DNA of 40,459 bases from positions 1 to 40,459 of IMG/VR virus record IMGVR_UViG_3300005527_004037; one strand, given 5' to 3'. Under the pieces are notes generated by a model, which worked only from the letters and a program-made list of their open reading frames with translations, did no database searches and was not told where the DNA came from. Numbering within the stretch: the first letter of the stretch is position 1; every line of letters starts with the position of its first letter. This DNA comes from a virus. Both the position numbers and the translations under genes were made by a program. Of the stretch, positions 1 to 10,600 are shown piece after piece.

Positions 1-765
1 GAACCCGAGCAAGTGACAGGCATGCTGGCACAGGCCAGCAAAGATGTGCCTCAAGACGCCATAGAAATCAGCAACGAGTATGGTGTGGGCAAGTATGGAC
101 TCAGTCCTCAACAGTTGGAGGCTGCTGGATATCTCAAGCCCGGAACCTATGAATTTTATCTGGCCGACAGTGAAACCGATGTCACTGATATCCTGAACAA
201 TCCCACGGTATGGACTGGATATGCCGGCGTCAACAATGCAGCCGATCTCTTGAACGATCCCAAACTGCAAGATGACATACAGGCCGATTTGCTACAGAAA
301 TCGCTGGTGGATCTCAGAGGTCAAGGTGTTGTTACGGGCACAGAAAATCCCAGCAAACTAGCAGGATTGGTGAATGCCGGCGCCAAATATGGTGCTGATA
401 CAGTGAAAAGTTGGATCAACGGCACTGTGGGCGACGCCACATTGTTGGATAACGTCAACAAACTGGTGCGCGGCGGGCAATATGCTGTGGACTTGGTGAA
501 CCAAAAGATCAGCCTGGCAGTGCAGGGATTTTCCACAACTTCCCCGTCGGCCACTGGCACTACTATTCGCTCAGCAGTTGATCAAGCCGTGGGACAAGTG
601 ATAGGAAATCCCAAAGTGCCCATACCTGTTTTCACTAGCACGTTTAATCTATATTCCAATGTGTCTGATTCAGATCTCACCTATTCGGGTGATGATGAGA
701 TAGTGCGAGCCCGCATCAACGAAGAACGTGCTCGTCGTGGATTGCCACCCATTAACACGGCTTAA
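1..765 (+). CDS. Putative baseplate or virion-associated protein, C-terminal part (5' end outside window)
   Basis: The reading frame is open from base 1, so this is the last ~254 residues of a longer protein. The visible part holds a GKYGLSPQQLEAAGYLKPG motif (about residues 30-48), then a WTG..GVNNAADLLNDPKLQ segment and a helical Ala/Gly/Gln-rich stretch. The end is polar and basic (ARINEERARRG). I recall similar 'KYGL..QLE..GYLKPG' modules in large phage hub or tail proteins, but cannot name the family firmly. Position supports a baseplate role: it lies directly before gp25 and gp6, where T4-like phages keep gp53/gp5-type baseplate genes. No catalytic motif, signal peptide or membrane segment is visible. 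The stop lies 8 bases before the next start. Confidence 0.5.
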   Translation, partial: EPEQVTGMLAQASKDVPQDAIEISNEYGVGKYGLSPQQLEAAGYLKPGTYEFYLADSETDVTDILNNPTVWTGYAGVNNAADLLNDPKLQDDIQADLLQKSLVDLRGQGVVTGTENPSKLAGLVNAGAKYGADTVKSWINGTVGDATLLDNVNKLVRGGQYAVDLVNQKISLAVQGFSTTSPSATGTTIRSAVDQAVGQVIGNPKVPIPVFTSTFNLYSNVSDSDLTYSGDDEIVRARINEERARRGLPPINTA

Positions 766-768
766 ATA
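761..768 (+). promoter_or_regulatory. T4-late-promoter-like octamer (weak candidate)
   Basis: CTTAAATA differs from the T4 late consensus TATAAATA at the first two positions and overlaps the stop codon of the upstream gene. A start site about six bases downstream would fall at or just inside the ATG at 774, leaving no leader. It is therefore either a leaderless or weak promoter, or a chance match. Confidence 0.25.
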
Positions 769-773
769 CTGTC

Positions 774-1148
774 ATGCCTACATTCATCGGATTCAACACC
801 ATCAATCAATACAAAAAGTTCACCTTGGTCGACTTTGAACTGATCAAGCGCGATCTTTTAAACTACCTTAACATACGTCAGGGTGAAAAAGTGGGGCGTC
901 CTGACGTAGGAACCACTATGTGGAACTTGGTATTTGAGCCCCAGACTGAATCTACCGCAGAGTTAGTGCTCCAAGAACTGCAAAGGATTGTGGGACAAGA
1001 TCCTCGCATCTATCTCACCACAGCCGATGCCTATCCACAGGTCAATGGTATCTTGGTCGAACTGGAAATCCAGACTGTGCAAGGGCAAAACGCCCAGCGA
1101 TTAGCTGTGTTTTTTGACCAGCAAACACGCACTGCCTCCTACGTCTAA
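774..1148 (+). CDS. 25: Baseplate wedge subunit, gp25-like
   Basis: This 124-aa protein matches the GPW/gp25 family in length (T4 gp25 is 132 aa) and layout. Visible signatures are the segment FELIKRDLLNYLNIRQGEK (about residues 22-40), then GRPDVGTTMW followed by LVFEP (about 42-57), and a C-terminal strand region with LVELEIQTV. In T4, gp25 joins the wedge to the gp6 dimer, and its fold supplies the core on which sheath assembly begins. It sits between the hub-side gene and gp6, in the same order as T4. No clear Shine-Dalgarno sequence precedes the ATG, so translation is probably coupled to the upstream gene, whose stop is 8 bases away. Confidence 0.88.
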   Translation: MPTFIGFNTINQYKKFTLVDFELIKRDLLNYLNIRQGEKVGRPDVGTTMWNLVFEPQTESTAELVLQELQRIVGQDPRIYLTTADAYPQVNGILVELEIQTVQGQNAQRLAVFFDQQTRTASYV

Positions 1149-1169
1149 AACTACCCAGTTTTTCTAAAC

Positions 1170-1177
1170 CATAAATA
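1170..1177 (+). promoter_or_regulatory. T4-type late promoter octamer before gp6
   Basis: CATAAATA matches seven of eight bases of the T4 late consensus TATAAATA. It lies in the 46-base gap before the gp6 start. A start site about six bases downstream would leave a leader of about 11 bases that still contains the GGAAGG ribosome site, a layout seen in T4 late messages. Confidence 0.6.
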
Positions 1178-1184
1178 CTCAAAC

Positions 1185-1190
1185 GGAAGG
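1185..1190 (+). promoter_or_regulatory. Ribosome binding site of gp6
   Basis: GGAAGG lies four bases before the ATG at 1195. It fixes that start and is one of the few clear ribosome sites in the structural block. Confidence 0.6.
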
Positions 1191-1194
1191 TATT

Positions 1195-4100
1195 ATGGCC
1201 AAGACCACTAGACAAACAGCGATATTTGGTGTAGAAGATTGGAAACGCATCTACACAACCTATCGTGAAGCTGATTTCCAAAGTTACGATTTTGAGACCC
1301 TGCGCAAGAGTTTCATAGACTACATCCGTATCTATTACCCGGAAAATTTCAACGACTATATTGAAAGTTCGGAATTCGTGGCTCTCTTGGATGTCATGGC
1401 TTTCATGGGTCAGGCTCTGGCTTTCCGTAATGATTTAAACATCCGTGAAAACTTCATAGACACAGCAGAGCGCAGAGATTCAGTGGTGAAGTTGGCCGAG
1501 TTGGTCAGTTACACACCCAAGCGCAATGAAGAAGCGCAAGGCTATCTCAAAGTGTTCAACGTATCAACCACAGAGAATGTCATAGATTACAATGGTGTGA
1601 ATCTGTCTGGGGTCACTGTCAACTGGAACGATCCTACCAACGTGTCTTGGCAGGAACAGTTCACAGTCATCGTCAATGCGGCCTTGGTTGACAGCCAGCG
1701 TTTCGGCAAACCTGGGGCTACCAAAAACATCTTGGGCGTGGAAACATCGGAATACAGTCTCAATCTTGTGCCCGGCTATTTGCCCGTGGTCCCTTTCACT
1801 TCCACAGTAGACGGCACATCAATGACATTTGAAGCAGTGAGTTCTACCTTCCAGGACCGAGACTATGTGTATGAACCCGCACCGAGACCGTCGGGCATAT
1901 TCAACGTGCTGTTCCGCAACGATCGCTTGGGCTTTGCCAGCCCTAACACAGGATTTTTCTTTTATTTCAAACAAGGCAGTTTGCAGAATCAAGACTTCAA
2001 TCTTGGCGAACGTATTTCCAATCGTGTGGTCAGTGTCAACATCGAAGGTATCAACAACGAAGATGTGTGGCTCTATCAACTGGATGACGTGGGACAGATC
2101 TCACAGGAATGGACCAAAGTAGAAAGTATCTATGCAGCCGCTGTGGAACAACTGGGACCAAATGTGCGCAAGTTTTTCTCAGTGTCAAGCCGCACCAACG
2201 ATCAGATCGATCTAAACTTTGGCGACGGAGTATTTTCTGAGATTCCAGTGGGCACCTTCCGCTCATATGTTCGTGCTTCCAATGGTCTGCAATACATCAT
2301 CAACCCTGAAGAAATGCAGGCTGTGCAGATCTCCATCGGCTACACCAGCCGCAGTGGTAGATTGGAAACTATCACGTTCACTTGCGGACTCAGCCAACCA
2401 GTCAGCAACGCTGCCACACGCGAACCCATTGGCGCTATCAAAGAACGTGCACCAGCACGTTACTACACACAGAACAGGATGGTCAACGGCGAAGACTACA
2501 GTAACTTACCGTTCACGCTGTTTGGAACCATCATCAAATCTAAGGCAGTGAATCGCAGTTCCATTGGTACCAGCAGATATTTGGATCTCACGGACATCAC
2601 CGGCAAATACTCTTCGACCAATGTGTTTGGCAGCGACGGTCTGATCTATGAAAATTCTGCCAGCCCCAGTTTCACTTTTACATTCATTGACAAAAACGAC
2701 ATTGCCAATGTTATAATCAACGAAGTAGAACCTGTGCTGGCCAGCCGAGGCATGCTGGAATTTTATTACAATTATTTCCCTCGCCCCAGTCTCATTCCTA
2801 TTGGTCTTAAGTGGCAACAAAGCACCACCCAGGCCAACGAAACAACAGGTTATTTCGAATTCATCGGCAGCGGTGCACCTGCACCCATTGGTTCAAACAC
2901 CAGCGACAATAAGAAATACATCGATCGCGGTGCACTGGTCAAATTCGTGCCACCAGCGGGATACTATTTTGATCCTAACAATCGACTCAAATTAGGACTG
3001 CCATCTCAACCCAATGACAAGGTGGTTCTTTGGGCCACCGTGAGTGCAGTATTGTTGGACGGCACAAACTTTGGCACAGGCAATTTGCCATCCGGTGAAG
3101 GACCGGTGGTGCTGAACGATTTTATACCCACAGGTGCTATTGCTACGCAGGTCATCGCCACGTTTATCACAGACTTGCCTACCAGCATAGAGCAGTCTAT
3201 GACTGAGCAGATAGAATTGTATCGCAACTTTGGTCTAGGATTTGATAATCTCACCCAAGAATGGTATGTAATCACTGCCAACAACCTCAACCCTGCAACC
3301 ACTTTCAGCCTGACCTATGCACAAGATCAGAGCGGTCAGAATCTTGATAATTCTTGGTTGGTAGCATTTGAAACCGACGGCGTCACATACACAGTGACCA
3401 GCCGCAGCCTGCAACGATTCTGGGGCAGTATCCTTCAGACACGATTCTTCTACGACGGCACACAGCAAGTATATGATCCACGCACTGGCACAGTGATCAA
3501 TGACTTCATCAATTCTCTCAAGACCAATAACTTGCCAGACGTGAGTCTGCCGCAGAATTCTGACATTGTCATGGACATCATTGGACAGCCCGTGCAGGCC
3601 GATGGTTTTGTCAACGATTTTGAAGTGCGCATCAGTTTCCGAGACAGCGACAACGACGGCGTGGCCGACGATCCTGACTACTTCCAGACACTGGTCGCAC
3701 CAGATGTGAACCCCACACAGAAATATGTGTTCTTCCAGCGCACTGTGGACTTTGACAATCTTGAGAGATTTTTACCGTTGGCAGCTGGAGCAGTGGTCAG
3801 CGAGTATGGCACCTTGGATCAGATTGAGTTGGCCAAAGCCGAATATGGTGACGGACAATTCTTCTACGCTTACACTGCGGGCTTGTTCTACGAATTAAAC
3901 GTGGCCTTCAACGGCGTGCGCACTCTGACCCAAATTGATTCATTGATAGCCAGGGTCGGCCGCCAGGGGTTGTATTTCCAATACAGACACAATGCACCAT
4001 TGAGCCGTCGCATCGACCCTGGATCAAGCAACATCATCGACATCTATGTGGTAACCACGGCCTACTACAATGCCTATCAAAATTATATCAAAGACTCCAC

Positions 4101-4602
4101 TGGAACTATACCCGAGCCCAGCCCTCCTACCATCGACGAACTGTCCACAGCATACAACAGTTTGCAAAGATACAAAATGATTTCTGACAACGTGATCCTT
4201 AACTCTGTGGTATTCAAACCTTTGTTTGGTCTAAAGAGTGACCCTGAACTGCGAGCCACGCTGAAAGTGATCCGCGCCAACAACTCAGTGGTGTCGGTGA
4301 GTGAGATAAAGAGTCGTGTGGTGGCCGCTCTCAATGAATACTTTACCATAGACAAATGGGATTTTGGCTTGACCTTTTTCTTCTCAGAGTTGGCAGCCTA
4401 TCTACACAAAGAACTAGGAGATATCATTTCTACCGTGGTGTTGGTGCCACAAGATCCTCTCAAGAGTTTTGGCGATCTATTTGAAATACGCTGTGCAGCC
4501 AATGAGATATTTGTGAATGCTGCCACGGTCAATGACATTGAGGTCATTGATGCGTTGACATCCAGCGAATTGAGAACTGCTCCTAACAGTGGCGTGGTAT
4601 AA
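1195..4602 (+). CDS. 6: Baseplate wedge subunit, gp6-like (enlarged)
   Basis: At 1135 aa this is much longer than T4 gp6 (660 aa), but both ends fit the family. The N-terminus has the typical helical region with SFIDYIRIYYPENFNDYIES and FVALLDVMAFMGQALAFRND (about residues 40-82), then ENFIDTAERRDSVVKLAELV and YTPKRNEEAQGYL. The C-terminus has WDFGLTFFFSELAAYLHKEL and ends with a VLVPQDPLKSFGDLFEI segment. The extra length lies in the middle and is rich in beta-strand-like sequence. In T4, gp6 dimers form the continuous ring of the baseplate wedge. The start is set by a late promoter octamer and GGAAGG. The next gene begins two bases after the stop. Confidence 0.85.
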   Translation: MAKTTRQTAIFGVEDWKRIYTTYREADFQSYDFETLRKSFIDYIRIYYPENFNDYIESSEFVALLDVMAFMGQALAFRNDLNIRENFIDTAERRDSVVKLAELVSYTPKRNEEAQGYLKVFNVSTTENVIDYNGVNLSGVTVNWNDPTNVSWQEQFTVIVNAALVDSQRFGKPGATKNILGVETSEYSLNLVPGYLPVVPFTSTVDGTSMTFEAVSSTFQDRDYVYEPAPRPSGIFNVLFRNDRLGFASPNTGFFFYFKQGSLQNQDFNLGERISNRVVSVNIEGINNEDVWLYQLDDVGQISQEWTKVESIYAAAVEQLGPNVRKFFSVSSRTNDQIDLNFGDGVFSEIPVGTFRSYVRASNGLQYIINPEEMQAVQISIGYTSRSGRLETITFTCGLSQPVSNAATREPIGAIKERAPARYYTQNRMVNGEDYSNLPFTLFGTIIKSKAVNRSSIGTSRYLDLTDITGKYSSTNVFGSDGLIYENSASPSFTFTFIDKNDIANVIINEVEPVLASRGMLEFYYNYFPRPSLIPIGLKWQQSTTQANETTGYFEFIGSGAPAPIGSNTSDNKKYIDRGALVKFVPPAGYYFDPNNRLKLGLPSQPNDKVVLWATVSAVLLDGTNFGTGNLPSGEGPVVLNDFIPTGAIATQVIATFITDLPTSIEQSMTEQIELYRNFGLGFDNLTQEWYVITANNLNPATTFSLTYAQDQSGQNLDNSWLVAFETDGVTYTVTSRSLQRFWGSILQTRFFYDGTQQVYDPRTGTVINDFINSLKTNNLPDVSLPQNSDIVMDIIGQPVQADGFVNDFEVRISFRDSDNDGVADDPDYFQTLVAPDVNPTQKYVFFQRTVDFDNLERFLPLAAGAVVSEYGTLDQIELAKAEYGDGQFFYAYTAGLFYELNVAFNGVRTLTQIDSLIARVGRQGLYFQYRHNAPLSRRIDPGSSNIIDIYVVTTAYYNAYQNYIKDSTGTIPEPSPPTIDELSTAYNSLQRYKMISDNVILNSVVFKPLFGLKSDPELRATLKVIRANNSVVSVSEIKSRVVAALNEYFTIDKWDFGLTFFFSELAAYLHKELGDIISTVVLVPQDPLKSFGDLFEIRCAANEIFVNAATVNDIEVIDALTSSELRTAPNSGVV

Positions 4603-4604
4603 AC

Positions 4605-7600
4605 ATGGCGACTACTAGAATACGCACAGTAGATTTCCTGCCTGAGATATTCAGGACCAATACCAATCGGCAGTTCTTGCATGCCACATTGGATCAATTG
4701 GTGCAGGATCCCAAACTCAAGCCCACCCAGGGTTATATTGGTCGTCGTCTTGGTCCGGGAGTAAATCCTGAAGACAATTATGTGTTAGAGCCTACTCGCA
4801 CTAGAACAGATTATCAACTTGAGCCGGGCACTGTGTTCCTTGAACCTAACACCAATACCGTTACCGGTGCATTGACATACCCAGGACTGATCGATTCTAT
4901 TGCTGTCAAGGGTGGCAACACCACACGCCAGGATCGGCTGTTTACCAGCCAATACTATAGCTGGGATCCTTTCGTAGACTTTGACAAATTTGTAAACTTC
5001 AGCCAGTATTATTGGCTGCCCGAAGGCCCAGATTCAGTTGATATCTTTGCCACTCCCGTACCACTCACCGACGACTTCCAGGTCAAGCGCGGCACATCCG
5101 CTTACACCTTCAGCGGTGTAGCAGGACAGAATCCCACAATCATTCTGGTGCGCCAAGGTTCTTATACCTTCGATGTGCAACAGACCGGCCATCGATTCTG
5201 GATACAGAGTGTGCCAGGCACATCGGGTGTGTTGCCACAGACTCCCAACCAAAGCAGTCGCGAGGTATTGGGAGTAGAGAACAATGGTGATGACAATGGA
5301 ACTATCACGTTCAACGTGCCTGCCAAATCAGCACAGAATTTCTACTATCAACTGGCCGATGCGGGATCAGTAGATTTCGCCACATCCATACAGTTTGACG
5401 ACATCAACAATGTCTACTTCAGCGAATTCGTAGAGAAGTATGGCGGAATTGATGGTATCACTGACATCAACAATCGCACCATCATTTTCTTGACCAACGG
5501 TGGATGGTTCTTCACTGGCTTGTATGACAGTGCAGGTCAACCCTATGATTCCACACCTTTTGATGAAACAGTAGAGATAGGTTTAGACAGCCAACGTTAC
5601 AGCGTATGGCGCATCAATTTGATCTACGATGATGCACTAAATCCCTATATCAAACTCACTGTGGATAGGCCGGTAAATCCTCTCAGTAAACTGCTGGTAT
5701 TGTATGGTGCTGAATATTCCAACATCAGTTTTTATAAAAACTCTGGAGGCACTGCATTTGAACGCATTCCGCTTATCACTGCGGATCTTGATTTCCTCTA
5801 CTATCAAGACGCCGACAATCCAGAATTGTTTGGCGTGATCAAACTGGTTGACAGTTCTGGAGATCAGACCATAGATATCGCTGACATCATTGGCAAGAAA
5901 AATTATACCAGTCCCAATGGTGTGGTGTTGTCTAACGGATTAAAAATACAGTTCCAAGGGACCACTAATCCGGCCTCATACGCCGGCAAAGAATACTACG
6001 TTGAAGGTGTGGGCACAGCCATCGATCTGTTGCCGGTAACAAAATTTGTCACTCCAGAAACCTATACCAGATCCAGCACTGTGCCCTATGATTCGGTGCC
6101 CTACGATTCTACTCCATTTGATGAGAGTCTCAACGCACCAGTGGATCAAGATTACATCACCATCAATCGCGCCAGTTTTGATTACAATGCATGGAGCCGT
6201 TCAAATCGTTGGTTCCACGTGGACATCATCAACGCCACGGCTGAATACAACAATCAAGTGGCCGTGGTCGACAACATACAACGTGCCAAGCGACCTATCA
6301 TTGAATTCCGAGCAGACATAAAACTGTTTGAAATGGGCACTCAAGCAGTGGATCCTATCAACATCATAGATTTCCGCGAAACAGATGCCATGAGCAACAT
6401 CAACGGCTCAGTGGGCTACAGTGTGGATGGCTACGCATTCCAGAGTGGATCTCGAGTTATTTTTGCCGCTGACCGTGATCCAGAAGTGCGCAACAAAATC
6501 TACTCAGTGCAACTGATCCAACCCACAGGCACAGGCACACCCATCATCGATCTGCAACCAGCCGATCTCAACACTCCTGATGCACTGATCAATCAAAATA
6601 CCGTGTGCCTGAGTGGCATCACCCAGCAAGGTCGATCTTTCTATTTCAACGGCGACACCTGGATGCCAGCACAACAAAAAACTGGTGTGAACCAAGCACC
6701 ATTCTTTGATGTGTTCGACGAAAATGGAGTGAGTTTCGCAGACCAAGTGGCATACCCCAGTTCTAACTTTTCGGGTTCCAAATTGTTTAGTTATGCCGTG
6801 GGCGAAGGTGTCACAGACAGCATAATTGGTCAACCACTCAAGTATCTCTCCATCAACAACGTGGGCGACATTGTGTTTGATAACAATCTCACTGTGGATG
6901 AATTCGTTTATGTGCAAGACACAGTGAGTGTGACCACACCTATCAACAGCGGTGTGGTGCGACAATACATCACTCGAGACACTTTCCGCCAACTTCTGGG
7001 ATGGCAGACTGCCTATACAGATACAGTGAGCCGCCAGACTTTTAGATTTACCTATCAAGGCGAAGACCTAGTGGTAGATGTTCCGGTAGATACTGCCAGC
7101 CAAGCCATTCCGGTCAAGGTTTTTGCAAATTCTATTTTCGTAGATACTGATGCCTACACCTATGCTGTGCAGGCCAACCGTTCCACTGTGATCACTTTCA
7201 TCACTCCTCCGGCCATGGGCGACATCGTGGAAGTCAGCGTGATCAGCCAGGTTGCCAGTCCTGTGGGCTTTTACACCGTGCCGGTAAACCTAGAAAACAA
7301 TGCGATCAATGCTGATGTTCCTCAAGTGACTCTGGGCACTGTGCGCAATCATTATGGTAGCATCTGCCAGAATCTCATTCCTTTTACCGGAGACATAGCC
7401 GGTCCAAACAACACTAGAGACCTAGGCAATCTTATCCCTTACGGCCAGATCATACTGCAACAAGGTTCTCCGCTGACTCTGGCTTCGACGTTTATCAATG
7501 ATCCCGGATTTGATTTCTTTAAATCATTGGAATTCAGCGCCCAGCAGTATGAAAAATTCAAAAATGTCTTGATGGATACTGTGGTCCGCTACGACTGGCA

Positions 7601-10600
7601 AAACATGACCACAGCGCAGATACTGGACGAATGCGTGGAGTTGATCAATCTTGGCAAGAACGAACTCACACCGTTTTACTGGACTGACAGTCTGCCCACA
7701 GGTGAGACCTACGAACAAACAGTGTATACGGTCACACCTATCACTGACGATACCTTTGATACTCTCTACAGTTATGATTTTGACTCGGCCAATTATCGTG
7801 CTATCTTGATATATCTCAATGATACATTATTGTTGGGCGGCGATATTGACTACACTGTGGCCGTCGACGGTCCTCGTGTGACTATCTTGGTGCCATTGAC
7901 CATTGGTGATACCATCACCATTCGAGAATACACTACCACTTATGGTAATTTTGTTCCGTCAACACCAACCAAGTTGGGATTATATGCTTCATTCATGCCT
8001 GAAATTTATCTCGATGATGCTTATGTAGAACCCACACTGGTCATCCGCGGGCACGATGGATCTATCACTGTGGCCTATGAAGACATACGTGATCAAGTTT
8101 TGCTAGAATTTGAAAAACGCATTTTTAACAATCTCAAATGCCCTACTCATGGCCCCAATGATAATCCTATACCACTGACCTATACGGATGTGGTTCCAGG
8201 ACAGTTCCGCACTACAGATTACAGTCTCGCTGAGGTCAATCAGATCCTGGGTGTGAGCTTTTTGGCCTGGGTGGGTGCTAATAAGTTGGCCTATAGAGAA
8301 CAAGATTACATTCCTGACAACCAATTTACTTGGAATTACAGCGCAAGCCAAAACAAACTCAACCGTCAATTGCTGTTGGGCAATTGGCGCGGTATCTACG
8401 AATATTTCTATGACACCGACGCACCCAATACCAGACCTTGGGAGATGTTGGGTTTCTCAGAGAAACCCACATGGTGGGAATTAGAATATGGTCCTGCACC
8501 ATATACATCTGGTAACTTGGTTCTGTGGGAAGATCTCGAGAATGGTCTAGTCCTGGATCCCATGGGTCCATACGTGATTGAAAAATACAAACGTCCTGGA
8601 CTGACCGGCGTGGTTCCAGCCGGATCAGAGGGTCAGTTGCTGTCACCTTTTGATGTCATGGTTGGCGAATACGACACCGGAAGCTTCCGCAAGAGTTGGA
8701 CAGTGGGCGACGATGGACCGGTAGAAGCATCATGGCGCAAGTCATCATCATGGCCTTTTGCTGTGCAACGCTTGTTGGCGTTGACAAGGCCGGCAGAATA
8801 TTTTGCCCTGTTTGCCGATAGAGATCTCTATCGTTACAATGAACAATTTGGACAGTATCTTTACGACAATAGATTCCGCATACAGCCCAGCCAGTTGGAA
8901 ATCTACGGCAATGGCACCATCAAGAACAGTTACATCAACTGGATCGTTGACTACAATCGACAGACAGGGTTGGATTCTACTAGAGATCTTGAAATCAAAC
9001 TAGAAAATCTAGACGTGAGATTGTGTTATAGAATGGCTGCTTTCAGTGACAAACAATACATCAAGATATTCACAGAGAAGTCAAGCCCCAACAGTCTCAA
9101 TACCAGTCTTTTGTTGCCGGATGAAAGTTATCAACTGTTGCTGTATCGCAATCCTACATCGGCACAGTTGACCTGGAGTTCTGTGATCATCCAAAAAACA
9201 CAGACTGGTTACGCTGTGTATGGCTATTCGACCACACGTCCATACTTTGAAATATTTGCATCCATCCCCAATGGCAATTTCCGTATTATCACAGCGGCCG
9301 ACACAGTAGTTCGCGCACCACAGGATTACAGCAACACCGTGGTGCAAGTTCCTTATGGATATGAGTTTACAGGTATATCATCTGTGGTTGACTTCTTGTT
9401 GAGTTATGGTCGTTTCATGGAAGCACAAGGCATGACCTTTGAAGATCAAGCCGGCAGCCGTATACTGAATTGGACACAGATGGCACAAGAGTTCATCTAC
9501 TGGAGCCAGCAAGGATGGGCACCAGGATCGTTGATCAATATCAACCCCGTGGCCAACAAACTCAATGTATTCAAACCTGATCTAGTGGCTGAACCACTCA
9601 GTGTCACGGCGCCCGAAGACATCCTGCTCAATCAGAACAAGCAGGCCCTGCAAGGGCAGGACTATGTGGTTGAACGCTTTGGCAATGATCTCACACTGCG
9701 TGGAGTGAACAACAACACATTCAGTTACCTCAATGCCAAGTTCAGTGCCTATGAACACATGATCGTGCTTGACAATCAATCTGTGTTTGCTGATCTGATC
9801 TATGATCCTGCCACCGGAGCTCGCCAGAGTCGCCTGTTGTTTGTGGGCTACACCACCTACGATTGGGATGGCAGCCTTGACGCACAAGGTTTCATACTCA
9901 ATCAAGACAACATCTTGCCATGGGTTCCCAACACCAGTTACAGCAAAGGACAGATCGTCAAATACAAAGATGCTTACTGGGCCGCGGTAGAGATCATTCC
10001 TCCGGAATCTGTTTTTGACTTTGCTAAGTGGCTCAAGAGCGACTATGATCAGATACAGAAAGGCCTGTTGCCTAATGCTGCCACCCAGGCTGAAAACATC
10101 CGCAATTTCTATGACAAATATTCCGCTAATCTAGAACGTGATGCCGACCTGTTTGCGTTTGGCCTGATAGGTTTCCGCCCTCGCAGATACATGCAGAATC
10201 TCAACTTGGACGATATCAGCCAAGTTAATCTCTATAGCCAGTTCCTGGGCACCAAAGGCACCACACAGGCCACAGATATCTTTGGCAAAGCCAATCTTGG
10301 CAAAGAAGTAGCCGAATATGAAATATTTGAAAACTGGGCCATACTGCGCTCTATCTACGGTGCTAATGCCAATCGCAGTTACTATGAACTGCGCCTCAAC
10401 GAGGCATTGTTGCTGGGTAATCCTTCTACCATCCAGATCATTGAACCACAACAATTCAGCGATGCAGATCAGACAGTGCAGGTCGACAAACTCTGGAAAG
10501 AAAGTTACAAGATAACTGATCCTGAGATACTGCCCGTGATCACGCTGAATCAACCGGATCTACAGTTGCCCAATGCTGGTTATGTGAACTGGGACGACGC

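Noticed and set aside
2219-2551. Plus-strand alternative frame of 110 codons inside gp6
   Set aside because: gp6 motifs continue through this region in the other frame, and no ribosome site or coupling was seen.
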